Part shown: piece by piece, positions 1-10,599 of the stretch
Position numbering within the stretch: the first letter of the stretch is position 1
Layout: each line of letters opens with the position of its first letter
Source of the DNA: Leptodactylus fallax
Lineage: Eukaryota; Chordata; Amphibia; Anura; Leptodactylidae
Direction of reading: 5' to 3'
Assembly (NCBI GenBank): GCA_947044405.1
Contig: CAMRHE010000054.1
Location: 434,001 to 498,000, forward strand
Length of the DNA stretch: 64,000 nucleotides
Program-made: the position numbers and the translations under genes
The notes under the pieces: generated by a model
What the model saw: the letters and a program-made list of their open reading frames with translations, nothing else
What the model was told of the DNA's origin: nothing
Databases searched by the model: none

Positions 1-461
1 ATTTTAACTATGGATTAAAACAACTGCTACTTTTACTTCTAAAAATGAAAGCAATAATAAGTTACAAAAACATTTAGACTATGGTAAATGTAACTGATGT
101 TTTGCATCATCTTTTTTACTGCTTGCTCATGAATCATTCCAGTGGAAACCTTTCTAATAATCTCAATATCATTTGAAATAAAAGCTTTGCAGTAGTTCCT
201 CATCTGATGATTCTAAAAATACAACGGCTAGCATCTGCCTCTCAAAGGAACATTTAAATTATTTGCATGAGTAGTGATTTATATTCCATAGTGCTTGGTT
301 TTAGGCTAACATAAAGTGCATAACAGTGGCATTTTACCAGAGTCATATTCTGTACTGTAGTGATGGAATATTAATATTGTAGACAGAATATTTCTGCATT
401 GTATATTCTATACTAGTATAATTTATGCACAGTATAATACATTTTTAATAACTAATAAGTT
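1..461. other. AT-rich DNA, no recognised feature
   Basis: This stretch is AT-rich and moderately complex. I see no coding region, tandem repeat or terminal inverted repeat. The same holds for 709-839 and 1066-1891. Confidence 0.5.
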
Positions 462-464
462 AAG

Positions 465-705
465 CTAGGTTCATACTTGCCGCAAATTCCACTGAAAATC
501 AGCAGAGAGAAATGTTCTGCAAGGAGGACTTTTTTCTCAGTTGGTTTCAGTATAAAAATGGTGGAAACCTGACGGACACTCAGCAGACCCCATTATAGTT
601 TAGGGAATCCGCAGGTATCCACAGTTTTAGTGGATGGGCTCTCTGTCATTCAGGTCCCCCAGCAGACCCATACAACGGAGAACCCACGCAAGTGTGAACA
701 TAGCC
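465..705. mobile_element. Short MITE flanked by TAA (PIF/Harbinger-like)
   Basis: The left end reads GCTAGGTTCATACTTGC and the right end is its imperfect inverse (GCAAGTGTGAACATAGCC). Both sides are flanked by TAA (462-464 and 706-708), a 3-bp duplication of the TWA type used by PIF/Harbinger elements. The interior is GC-richer than the flanks and has no coding capacity. A relative sharing the internal motif CAGACCCCATTATAGT lies at 11575-11795. Superfamily assignment is inferred from the target-site length only. Confidence 0.65.
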
Positions 706-839
706 TAAGCTTGTATCACAAAAAGCCTTTAAGGCACCATGTGAATTGTTATGTTATAACTAATTATGCTACATTTAGGATGATATAAAGTATATGGCTA
801 AATCAGCAATCAGTAAAACAAATAACTGACATTGACAAT

Positions 840-1065
840 TGTATGCGTCCTCCCTCTTGGCTGGACATGTCCAGATATACAGAATGTGTCACAAGCAGAG
901 CTGCTTTTTTAAACACAACATACTTTTGTGACAAGTTATCACAAAAGTCATGTACTAACTATGCTATTTGTGCCTATGTATGACCACGCACTGGGGGAGA
1001 ATAAATCACAGCCTTTCAAGGATTTATTTTTGCATGTTGGGTTATTTTGTTGAATAGGTGTCTAG
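840..1065. repeat. Unclassified interspersed repeat, copy 1 of 3
   Basis: This stretch shares ordered motifs with 9017-9190 and 40258-40440: a GGACATGTCCAGATAT-like palindrome or its remnant, then AAACACAACAT, then a CACAAAGTCAT...TAACTAT...TTTGTG block, then TTTTGTTGAAT. The order and spacing are preserved, so the three are copies of one dispersed repeat. I see no coding capacity and cannot assign a family. Confidence 0.5.
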
Positions 1066-2057
1066 AAAAATAGGAATCCGTAAACTCTTTTGAGATCAGT
1101 TAAGTGTCAACACACCATTAACAAGTATAGTACTATTGTGTCATACTGTATATTTAGTGAGATTTTACTTTGTAAATTTAAAATACAGAGCCAAATAATT
1201 TTTAGTGAGGTAGAGTTAAAATATTATGGAGAACATCTGTACATTAGAAAGCAGGTAGCCTTATATAGACTTTTGGTGGCATATATGTGATACATGGAGA
1301 AGGAGGCGTCAGCAAATTCTATTCCTCTGACATTCTTAAGCTCCATAGTAATAGATGCTCACTAGTTCATAGAGAGTTCTTGGGATTTACATTATAAAGT
1401 GAGACCGTTATAAAATCTGCAGCTTTATCATTAAGAATAATTAAGAAAGGACAATCAAGGAGGTCTTGTGAAAGTAATGTAGTATAATTTACTAAATTAA
1501 GCATTTCTGTTAGTGGCATCTGTAACTTTTTCATAGGTTACTGTTCTAGGTACTAAGTTGTAGCATGAAGCAATGTTGTTGGTAGTTCTGCTTTAGAAAT
1601 AATTATTATTTCATAAACAACTCTATGAAACACAGTTATAATGTATTGAAAAAGTAGACCATTGAAGTTCTTAAAAATGAGAGCAAAATAGACTTATCAA
1701 AAACATCCTGTTCCCCTACATATTTAGTATTGCTAATTGCTAAAACTTTGATGCTTTAAAAGCATGTTTTGCACAGAAAATGTACAGACAAAAATAGAGA
1801 GTTCTTTGTACAACTTTAAAGCTTACACATATGTTACATTTTGCACATTTTCTGAAATGTAACATTTATTTTTAACTCAATTTTTACCTGGTACCGTGTT
1901 TCCCCGAAAATAAGACACCCCCGAAAGTAAGGCATAGGAGAAGTTTCGGAGAATTGCCCAATATAAAGCATCCCCCGAAAGTAAGGCGTATGTTCCCGAA
2001 CAGAACATACGGTATATACGATATGTGAGGCCGCGGGAGAACCCCACAATCTCTGCT

Positions 2058-2400
2058 ATCATTATACTCCGGGGTCTTTTCAGACCCCGGAGTATAATAA
2101 TTGGCGGCCCAGGGGAGGTGAGCGAACATAAAAAACTATGTGCTTACCTGTCCTACGCTTCTCCAGGCTTCAGGCCTGTTTGGTGACGTCGCAGACGTCA
2201 GTGGACGTCATTTTGCGTCGCGACGCCGGCCGGATCACGTGATGCGGCCTGGTCTAACATTGAAGAAGGCCGGAGTAGCGCACGGGCATGCACCGGAGCG
2301 AGGAACAGGTAAGCAACGTTGTTTTTTATGTTTCTATCCTCTCCTGGGTCTCCGATCATTATACTCTGGGGTCTGAAAAGACCCCACAGTATAATAATTG
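2058..2400. repeat. Palindromic module with paired hairpins
   Basis: Two 40-bp inverted repeats bracket this module. One is at 2061-2101, with arms ATTATACTCCGGGGTCT and inverse. The other is at 2358-2398, with a four-base AAAA-type loop. Between them is a GC-rich stretch with several small palindromes and a CCCAGGGGAGGTGA...CTTACCTGTCC segment. The same hairpin occurs at 20543-20583 inside a hAT-type element. Related 'GGGGAGGTGA...TCACCTCTCCTGG' segments occur at 13618-13672, 18433-18480 (reverse) and 60953-61018. Confidence 0.65.
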
Positions 2401-2405
2401 TTCAT

Positions 2406-2628
2406 GGGTGGTCCACTATGGGGCAAACTACTGTGTGCAGGGGCCACTATGGGGAATGATACTGTGTGCAGGGGCCACTATGGGGAATGATACTGTGTGC
2501 AGGGGCCACTATGGCGAATGATACTGTGTGCAGGGGCCACTATGGCGAATGATACTGTGTGCAGGGGCCACTATGGGATATGATACTGTGTGCAGGGGCC
2601 ACTATGGGGCATGATACTGTGTGCAGGG
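2406..2628 (+). repeat. 31-bp minisatellite (about 7 units)
   Basis: Units of 31 bp with the core GGGGCCACTATGGGG followed by a GATACTGTGTGCA segment repeat at 2437, 2468, 2499, 2530, 2561 and 2592. Variation is a few substitutions per unit. The same unit recurs at 20585-20850 and, in reverse complement, at 39595-39850. Confidence 0.9.
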
Positions 2629-3001
2629 AAATTAATGGTTTGGATTGTTATGATGATGTCCTAGAAGATGATGACATAACTGTCATTGAATAAATTTTAC
2701 TTTCTATTCGTACCGTAAATATTGGTAAATGTACCATACTGTTAATTGTTGTACATGGAAATAATGGTACGGTAGTAAGAAATTCTTGATAGGATTCACA
2801 GTTTGTCTGGTTATGCTGGTTTGTGATGACAACTACTGTACAGTACCGTATATAATAAATGTTAATTTTTTTGTTCAGCAATAAATGTGAATTCTTCTTC
2901 ATTGAAAAAAAAAATAAGACATCCCCTGAAAATAAGACACAGCACATCTTTGGGACAAAAATTAATATAAGACGCTGTCTTATTTTCGGGGAAACAGGGT
3001 A

Positions 3002-3374
3002 ATTTACTATTGGGTTATGCATATCCCTGACAATCAATCAGTCTGATCATTGACTTTGTTGTACAAGTCATGGAATGATCTTAACATTAATATATTCCAG
3101 TTAGTGCCAACAAAATTGCTTTCTGTTAACTTGAGTGCACTCAGCAATACCTTTAATAATAAAAAAAGGATTTATGATAATTTGTAAGCAGATATAATAC
3201 ACATAATTCTCTGAATTTATAGCTTGAGATTGTACTGAAATAATTTGAACTATTGTCTGATAAGAGACGCCAAAATACATTTCTAATTTATACTTCTAAT
3301 CATTAAATATACTTAAAATATAAAAACGCAGAACTAAATCATTTAGAATACTGCCATATACCATTTAAATTACT
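3002..3374. other. No recognised feature
   Basis: AT-rich sequence between two transposons. I see no coding region or repeat structure. Confidence 0.4.
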
Positions 3375-3376
3375 TA

Positions 3377-4984
3377 CAGTGGCTTGCAAAAGTATTCATA
3401 CCCCTTGAACTTTTTCACATTTTATCACCTTAAAATCTCAATAAAATACATTTAAGTTTGTGGCTATAAGTGACAGACCAACACAAAATAGCAAATAATT
3501 GTGAAGTGGAACGAAATTGATACATGGTTTTCAAAATTTTAATCAAATAAAAATCTGTGACGTGCAAAAGTATCAATACTTTGTAGAGCCACCTTTTGCT
3601 GCAATTACAGCTGCAAGTCTTTTGGGGTATGTCTCTACCAGCTTAGCACATCTAGAGACTGAGATTTTTGCCCATGCTTCTTTGCAAAATAGCTCAAGCT
3701 CAGCCAGATTGGATGGATAGCGTCTGTGAACAGCAATTTTCATGTCTTGCCACAGATGCTCAATGGGATTTAGGTCTGGACTTTGATTGGGCCATTCTAA
3801 CACTTGAATATTCTTTGATCTAAAGCATTCCACTTTAGCTCTGGCTGTATGTTTAGGGTCATTGTCTTGCTGGAAGGTGAATCTCCTTCTCAGTCTCAAG
3901 TCTTTTGCAGCTTCCAACAGGTTTTCTTCCCAGATTGCCCTGTATTTAGCTCCATCCATCTTCTCATCAACTTTGACCAGCTTCCCTGTAACTGCTGAAG
4001 AAAAGTATCCCCACAGCATGATGCTGCCACCACCTTGTTTCACAGTGGGGATGGTGTGTTCAGGGTGTTGAGCAGTGTTACTTTTCCACCACACACAGAG
4101 CTTTGCATTCAGGCCAAAAAGTTCAACTTTGATCTCATCCGACCAGAGCATCTTCTTCCACATGTTTGCTGTGTTCCCTATATGGCTTGTGGAAAACTGC
4201 AAAAGGCACTTCTTATGTCTTTCTTTCAACAATGGCTTTCTTCTTGCCACTCTTCCATAAAGGCCAGATTTGTGGAATGCACAACTTATAGTTGTCGTGT
4301 AGACAGATTCTCCCACCTGAGCTGTGGCTTTCTGCTGCTCCTCCTTAGTGACCATGGGCCTCTTGGTTGCTTCTCTGACCAGTGCTCTCCTTACTTGGTC
4401 AGTTTAGATGGATGGCCATGTCTTGTAGGTTTGCAGTTGTAGAATACGTTTGTACTTTTTTTTTACAATACTATTGTAGAATACTTTTTTCATTTTTGGA
4501 GCTCCTTGGGATGCTCAAAGCTTGGGATATGTTTTTATAACCTAACCCTGCTTTAAACTTCTCCGCAACTTTATCTCTTATGTCTGGTGAGTTCCTTGGT
4601 CTTCATGATGCTGTTTGTTCACTAGTGTTCTCTAACAAACCACTGAGACCTTCACAGAACATATGTATTTATACTGAGACTAATTTACACAAAGCTGGAC
4701 TCTATTAACTAATTAAGTGACTTCTGAAGTCAATTGATTGCACTGGATTTTATTTAGGGGTATCAGAATACAGGGGGCTGAATACTTTTGCACATCACAC
4801 TTTTCAGATTTTTATTTGATTAAAATTTTGAAAACTATGTATAATTTTTTTCCACTTCACAATTATCTGCTACTTTGTGTTGGTCTATCACTTAAAATCT
4901 CAATAAAATACATTTAAGTTTGTGGTTATAAGGGGACAAAATATGAAAACGTTCAACGGGTATGAATACTTTTGCAAGCCACTG
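3377..4984 (-). mobile_element. Tc1-like transposon, both ends present
   Basis: The element starts CAGTGGCTTGCAAAAGTATT and ends with the inverse. TA lies on each side (3375-3376, 4985-4986). The inverted repeats extend inward for roughly 200 bp and include a shared 'cttaaaatctcaataaaata' block, so the TIRs are of the long IR/DR-like kind. Length (1608 bp) is typical for a full vertebrate Tc1 element. The transposase lies on the minus strand and is damaged at its N-terminus. Confidence 0.93.
3573..4355 (-). pseudogene. Tc1 transposase, N-terminally broken
   Basis: This is the catalytic part of a Tc1/mariner transposase, which cuts and pastes its own element at TA sites. An open frame of 260 residues runs to the normal end GGSTKY. 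All three catalytic positions are visible: D in WSDEIKVELFG, D in [10 protein letters not shown], and E in [10 protein letters not shown]. Thirty-four residues separate the last two (DD34E). The GGGSIMLWG motif is present. Upstream, the frame continues through VRRALVREATKRP but meets an in-frame TAA (near 4405). The paired-like DNA-binding domain expected at about 340 aa total is further degraded over 4410-4620. The listed start is simply the first methionine of the open stretch, not the ancestral start. The copy is almost certainly inactive. Confidence 0.9.
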
Positions 4985-5238
4985 TACTTCAGAAGGTCTA
5001 CATTTTAAATTGGTCTCTCTATGTGGAAATTTAATATAATATTTGTATTGAATTTAAAAATCTTTTTTTTTTCTAACAATTTTAAGCCTGTATGTTTGCA
5101 ATAAGGCACAGTCTTTAGGGCACCAACTCTTTTGAGGGTTGCCCACAGAAAATGTATCCTGTACATCAAGATCTGTTGAAAAAAACACAGAGCTAAAGGT
5201 AATCCAACACAGTTACAAAATGGTATTTTGTCTAACAA

Positions 5239-5381
5239 TATGCAAATTGTACACTAATGGCTAATACTTTGGTCCATCCTGGATCCAGTATTTCCTCCCA
5301 TGTCGTCCATGTGCCAATAATAAGGCCATGAGCGAGGTCTGGGATGAATTGAAATGTTGCCCATTAGTGTACAATTTGTAT
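5239..5381. repeat. Small inverted-repeat element
   Basis: The segment TGCAAATTGTACACTAATGG at 5241 reappears inverted at 5361-5380, making a 143-bp foldback. No target duplication was recognised. It may be a miniature transposon. The rest of 4987-6540 shows no gene. Confidence 0.5.
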
Positions 5382-6544
5382 ATTTTTAAAAAAAATAATA
5401 CTGTATAAGCCTTCATATGTGATGTCCTATCAGTTTTTCTGCTACTAATATCCCCATTATGGCTGCAGAACAGTTTATATTTCTCTCTCAGGCAGGCATG
5501 TACAATAAGGGGGAGTCTGCCCCCTTCTTTGTCCATTACTAATACTGTTCAGCCATACTTGCAGGAATAACTGTACAATAGAAAACAAATAGTTGAGAAA
5601 AGCCCAAGTGACCATAATGTAAGAGACCCAAGAATTCTGGTTTACAAATACAGGGCAAATACATGCAGGTAAGCAGGTAACACAGGAAAAAAAAAAAAAC
5701 TCAGCACACTCAGTAAATAGTCCCATCTGTAATTACACAAGCAGCCAGCAGTAGATACAAGTACATAATAGACTTTTCTTCTATTTGTACGCTGTGAGAT
5801 TTCCAGAATGTTCAGTCCATTGCACTTAGCAACAGTTTTCAGATGTGTGTGCAGGCTGTGAGGAGAATCAACCCCTTCAATCTGCATTCACTGTGTGAAT
5901 AGAGAAGAACTTTCCCCTTCACTCACTGTGATTCTGCCTTATCTAATGTATCTATAGATGAATCATGCCTAACAACAGGGAGTGAACTGCAAATTATTTA
6001 GAAGGGAGACACCTAGTGGCAGTTCATTAAAGGTTGGTCCAGAATCACATGCTCTATGAGACAAATTTGTCTGAAAAGTCAGTGACTATTTAACTGCAAT
6101 GGATTACCTTGAGTGCCATGTTTTTTGTTTTTTTTAACATTTACATTTTAGGGATCATCTCCTACCACAGAATACCCACAAAGAGACTTTTTACTTTATC
6201 AACTTATCACTTGACACATCCAGTGAATATCATGCTTCACCATGGGATGCCATTCACAAGTGACTTGTGTTTGTGTGAGCAAAGTGGAACTGCTGCAAAT
6301 ATAGATGTGTCTTTCTTTATCAGTCTTTTTGTTGTAATGTTACTTCTTATTCAGTATAACTCCCTTTGTTTCCCCTATTGTTTTAGTAGGTGTTTGGTGA
6401 CCATTTTTGTAATATTCTATATTAACCTATCTAACGTCCTTTTTAATAGAAAATAGGATGTAACATTATCCTTAGCAACCCTCTAACTGAGCTGTTACTT
6501 GGAAAGGTACATGCACAATTGTATTGTGAATACGCAGGGCTGAA
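5382..6544. other. No recognised feature
   Basis: The sequence is mostly AT-rich and non-repetitive to the eye. Open frames here are short and resemble no family I know. Confidence 0.4.
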
Positions 6545-6876
6545 GCATTTACCAAAAAGGGGGATGATTACTTCAAATGGCTGTATCTCCAGTTATATAC
6601 AACCTAGAAAAATGGTTCTGGTATTACAAGAAAGATGGAGATTATAGAACAGAACCTGAGATATCATTAGTTAAAAACACAGCTGGGAATTTGAACTTAA
6701 TGTGCAGCAGTTTATGTGTTTTAACTAGTGATGTGTCTAATTCTTTTATAGCTAATACTTTAATCTTGGCACCATATGAATCAGAATTTCAGCTTTCTTG
6801 CAATACCAGAACCATCTAGGTGGTATAAACCTGGAGATACAGCCATTTGAAATGACTATCCCCCTTTGGTAAATGC
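6545..6876. mobile_element. MITE with terminal inverted repeats of about 46 bp
   Basis: The left end (GCATTTACCAAAAAGGGGGA, continuing through CTTCAAATGGCTGTATCTCC) is matched by an inverted copy ending CCCCCTTTGGTAAATGC. The arms pair over about 46 bp with few mismatches, and weaker pairing continues inside (GGTTCTGGTATTAC / GCAATACCAGAACC). There is no transposase. The open frame across the middle is a by-product. The flanking duplication is unclear, so the superfamily is unassigned. Confidence 0.75.
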
Positions 6877-6899
6877 TTTAGTTTTACATGCTGCAATGA

Positions 6900-7735
6900 G
6901 TACAGATATAGGGACAAAGTCTCCCTGGCAATGCTTAGAGCATTGCTAATGGGAACTTTACAGCCTGTAGTTTGATAGGTTAATAAAGTATTTTACAAAA
7001 CTGTTCACCCCACACGTCCTGACACAATAGCAAAAAAAAAAAACAAAAAAAACGGGAATTACACTTTAAGTATCTTTTAAAAACAATATGATTTTGTGGT
7101 AAGTTATTCCAAAGTGATATGCCTATATACACCTATATATCCTATATATATCCTGTATATATATAATATCCTGTTTATTAGTATGTCTGGTAGTTACTTC
7201 CTAGTGTGCTTCGGTACTGTGAATTAGTTCTAAAATATATGGTCTTCCCTTTATTAGTGTGGGTCAGCTTGGATACATTGCATATGTAACGATAATGATC
7301 ATCAGTTCCCATAATTAATATGGAATATATATTAAATTTGGACCTATGTAAAGACTTCATCCCACAATATGTAGACAGTAACATTAAGATTCAACATACT
7401 CTCATTTAACTTCCACAAAATTGTCAACAGTCATTCAAAGCTGAACATATCTATCCCTGTGAGATCACAGATGCTGCACAGCTTTGGACCTGTCAAGTAC
7501 CAGTGTGGGATATCAGTTGGAAATCCCTGGTTATGCATTAAGGTCATCATTTTTGTTTTACAGTATATGTTTGATAGAATGAATCTACTGTATGAGGGTG
7601 AGTCTTTATAAGATACATACCCATACTGACAAAGTGAAAACAGAATATTAGAAATGTTTGCTAATTCATTGAAAAGTGGAAACAAAAATATTGCATTCAC
7701 ATAAATATTCAGATTGTTTACTCCTTTGACAATGA
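6900..7735. other. No gene; short AT-repeat tract
   Basis: This is AT-rich intergenic-looking DNA with an imperfect TATA-rich tract around 7118-7170. No family was recognised. Confidence 0.4.
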
Positions 7736-7769
7736 ATACAATGAATTCAGCCCCACGTCTTCCAGTGTG

Positions 7770-8880
7770 CATAAGGTTTGCACACTTGGATTTGGGGATT
7801 TTTACCATTCTTCTCTGCTAATCCTCTCAAACTCTGTCAGGTTGGATGGGAACTGTTGGTTGACAGCCATTTTCAGGTCTCCCCAGAGACCACAAGGACC
7901 ACAAGGACTTTCACAGAGTTGTCTCTAACCCGCTCCTGTGTTGTCTTAGCTGTGTGTTTAGGGTCCTTATCTTGACGGAAGATGAGCTTTCGGTCCAGTC
8001 TGAGGTCCAGAGCACTCTGGGTCAGGTTTTCATTAATAATATCTGTACTTTGCTTCATTTTGCTTTCTGTCAACCCTTAACAGTTTCCTTGTCCCAGCCA
8101 CTGAGAAATACCACCACAGCATGATGCTGCCACCATCAGGCTTCACTGAAGGGATGTTAGTGGGAGGTGATTAGCAGTGTTTGGTATCCTCCAGACATAA
8201 CGATAAAATTGAGGCCAAAAAGTTCAGTTTTGGTTTAATCAGACAAGAGAGTCTTTTAGATGCTTTTTTTAACAAAGTCCAGGCCACTTAGCCATAAAGC
8301 CAAGAATGCTGGAGGTATGCAGTGATGGTTGACCTTCTGGAAGTTTCTCCTATCTGCACACAGGATATTTGTAGCTCACCAAGAGTAACCATTAGGTGTT
8401 GGTCACCTCTCTTACCAAGGTCCTTCTCCTATAATTACTTAGTTTGGCGGTACAGCCAGCTCTTAGAAGAGTCCCTGGTGTGAATCCCTACTTTTTCCAT
8501 TGAATAACTATGGAGGCCATTGTGCTCTTGGGAAATTTCATTGCAGTAAAAGTTGTTTTTGCACCCCTCTCCAGATCTATGCCTCCACAAAATCCTGTCT
8601 TTGATCTCTATATGCATTTCTTTCCTCCTCACAACTTGATCTTTGCTCTGCTATGCATTGTCTGCTGTGAGACCTTAGACAGACAGGTATGTTTCCTACC
8701 CAATCATGTCCAATCAACTGAATTTACAAAGATGGCATCCAATCAAGGTGTAAAAAGCATCACAAAAGATGATCAAGAGTAATGGGGAGACCCATGACAG
8801 CAAAGGGTCAGAATACTTGCATCCATGCAAAAAAATGTTATTCCTCTTTAATAAGTTTTCAAAAATTACTTCTAAATTTC
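7770..8880 (-). pseudogene. Heavily decayed Tc1-like element and transposase
   Basis: On the minus strand several Tc1 transposase landmarks can be read in broken frames. The catalytic region gives LDRKLIFRQDKDPKHTAKTT (7873-8073), where DKDPKHTA corresponds to the DNDPKHTA block. A GGSIMLWW-like block lies near 8118, and a KTELFGLNF-like block near 8210. The N-terminal part is only faintly recognisable (8380-8620). Many stops and frameshifts are present. Clear termini were not found, although the sequence near 8810 (GAATACTTGCATCCATGC) resembles a Tc1 end. This is an old, inactive copy from a different lineage than the other Tc1 elements in the window. Confidence 0.75.
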
Positions 8881-8944
8881 TTCTAAAATTTTATTTTCAA
8901 ATTCTAATTTAGTTGCAGATTGATGGGAGAAAATATATATATAT

Positions 8945-8946
<2 letters not shown>

Positions 8947-9016
<70 letters not shown>
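8947..9016. repeat. (GA)n microsatellite
   Basis: This is an almost uninterrupted run of about 35 GA dinucleotides, preceded by a short TA run. Confidence 0.98.
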
Positions 9017-9019
<3 letters not shown>

Positions 9020-9190
9020 GGACTCCTGTACCTTATCTGGATATGTCCAGATATGTGCATAACAAGTTAATCAACTTTTCTAAACACAACATGGCTTAAA
9101 TTACCACAAAGTCATAGGTTAACTATACTATTGGTGTCTGTGCCTTCCAGTGCTTTTACCATATTGTGATATTGTGTTGAATTAGTTAAT
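9017..9190. repeat. Unclassified interspersed repeat, copy 2 of 3
   Basis: This copy contains GATATGTCCAGATATGTG, AAACACAACATGGC, CCACAAAGTCATAGGTTAAC and TGTGTTGAATTAG in the same order as the copies at 840-1065 and 40258-40440. No coding potential was seen. Confidence 0.55.
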
Positions 9191-9454
9191 TCTGGACAGA
9201 CTATCTAAATATACACCAGCAATTCCCAACTGGAGTGATCAGGCACCCAGGAGTGCCTCGACAATCCAGAGGGGAAATGGCTGCACTTACCCTTTTAACT
9301 AGATAAATAGAACGGTGGAGATGGATGTATCACTCAGGCATCTGCTAGTGATACCTGGTGAAGGTGAGCTGCAGAAAAGAGCAACAGAGCTCCTGGGGAA
9401 CGAGGGTGGTTAAGTGTTATTTACTTTTTTATTTATATTGCACAACTTCAGTGT

Positions 9455-10110
9455 GAGGCCACTGGGGGGGGTCATAATTATTTGTCTGAGGTCCACTTGG
9501 GGACATTGTTACTACTTGTCTCGGGGGCCATTGGTGGACATTATTATTTCTTGCCTGGGGGTCACAGGACATTATTACTTGCCTGGGAGCTACTGAGGGA
9601 TATTATTGCTTGCCTCTGAGCTTCTGGGGGACATTATTACTTGCCTCTGAGATTCTGGGGGGCTTTATTACTTACCTGGGGGCTAGTGGGGGACATTACT
9701 ACTTGCCTGTGGGCCGCTAGGGGATATTATTGCTTGCCTGGGAGCTACCATGGCACATTATTACTGGCCTTGGAGATTCTGGGGAACATTATTACTCTCT
9801 TCGGAGATACTGTTGGACATTATTACCTGCCTTGGAGCTTCTGGGGACATTATTACTTGCCTGGGAGCTACTGGGGGGCATTATTACTCTCTTCGGAGCT
9901 ACTGGGGGACATTATTACTTGCCTTGGAGCTTCTGGGGGACATCATTACTTGCTTTGGAGCTACTGGGGGACATTATTACTTGTCTGAGGACCTCTGGGG
10001 AGCATTATTATGTGTCTGAGGACCACTGGGAAGAATTATTATATGTCTGGGGAGCACTATAATGTGTTGAACCACTGGGGAAACATATACTGCGTGTTGG
10101 GCCACTGGGA
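9455..10110 (+). repeat. Degenerate minisatellite, units of about 30-36 bp
   Basis: About 18-20 diverged units run through this stretch, typically CTGGGGGACATTATTACTTG followed by CCTGGGAGCTA. The right-hand units shift to TGTCTGAGGACCACTGGGGA and then TGTTGGGCCACTGGG, which resembles the 31-bp minisatellite at 2406-2628. Long overlapping open frames across this block are produced by the repeat periodicity and are not genes. Confidence 0.88.
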
Positions 10111-10475
10111 AGAAAAATAGTATGTGGGGACCACTAAGGGAGCCTGGTAATGGTAAAAGGTGAATTTTTTTATGTGCTTGGTGGAAAGTATAGGATGGTG
10201 TAGCTTTGAGTGTGCAGTCACATGGTGCAGTTTTGATGTGGTTTTTGGTGAGGTTTTCAAAATTTACAACTGAAACAAATTTATGTTCCAAATGTAAATT
10301 CAAAAACTGCTCTGAAAATAGCGAGACATTAAAACTGACATTTTTTGTTTTTTAGTAAAAATTATTTGGTAGGGGTGTCATGAGTTTGAAAAGTTTGGGG
10401 AACACTGATACACATAAACACACCTATTTGTGTATTTATCTTAAATTTATTTTTCAGGTATCTATCTTTGTCATA

Positions 10476-10493
10476 TTATCTATCTATCTACTG

Positions 10494-10529
<36 letters not shown>

Positions 10530-10545
10530 CATCTATCCATCTATT
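10476..10545. repeat. (TCTA)n microsatellite
   Basis: This is a TCTA tetranucleotide run with a few CATC variants near the right end. It is followed by a poly-T stretch. Confidence 0.95.
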
Positions 10546-10599
10546 CTTTTTTTTTTCACTACAAGATACTCAGTGTATATAAGTAATATCAATTCTAAC

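Larger units (their letters stand above)
1894..2999. mobile_element. TA-flanked non-autonomous DNA transposon with GC-rich core
   Basis: The ends are inverted copies starting CC(G/C)TGTTTCCCCGAAAA followed by TAAGACA, flanked by TA at 1892-1893 and 3000-3001. Further copies of the 'aaaataagaca' motif lie just inside both ends. The interior holds a GC-rich segment (about 2020-2360), two 40-bp perfect or near-perfect hairpins, and a 31-bp minisatellite. No transposase is recognisable. The TA duplication suggests a Tc1/mariner-like or similar mechanism, but the superfamily is not settled. An element with a similar TIR style lies at 35379-36449. Confidence 0.7.

Noticed and set aside
2406..2628. 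CRISPR-like array
   Set aside because: The units are contiguous tandem repeats without unique spacers, and the context is vertebrate transposon DNA.
6577..6819. 80-codon plus-strand frame
   Set aside because: It lies between the arms of a MITE and has no recognisable domain.
9641..10062. Three overlapping plus-strand open frames of 89-115 codons
   Set aside because: They are different frames of one minisatellite; the peptide repeats follow the DNA period and match no family.
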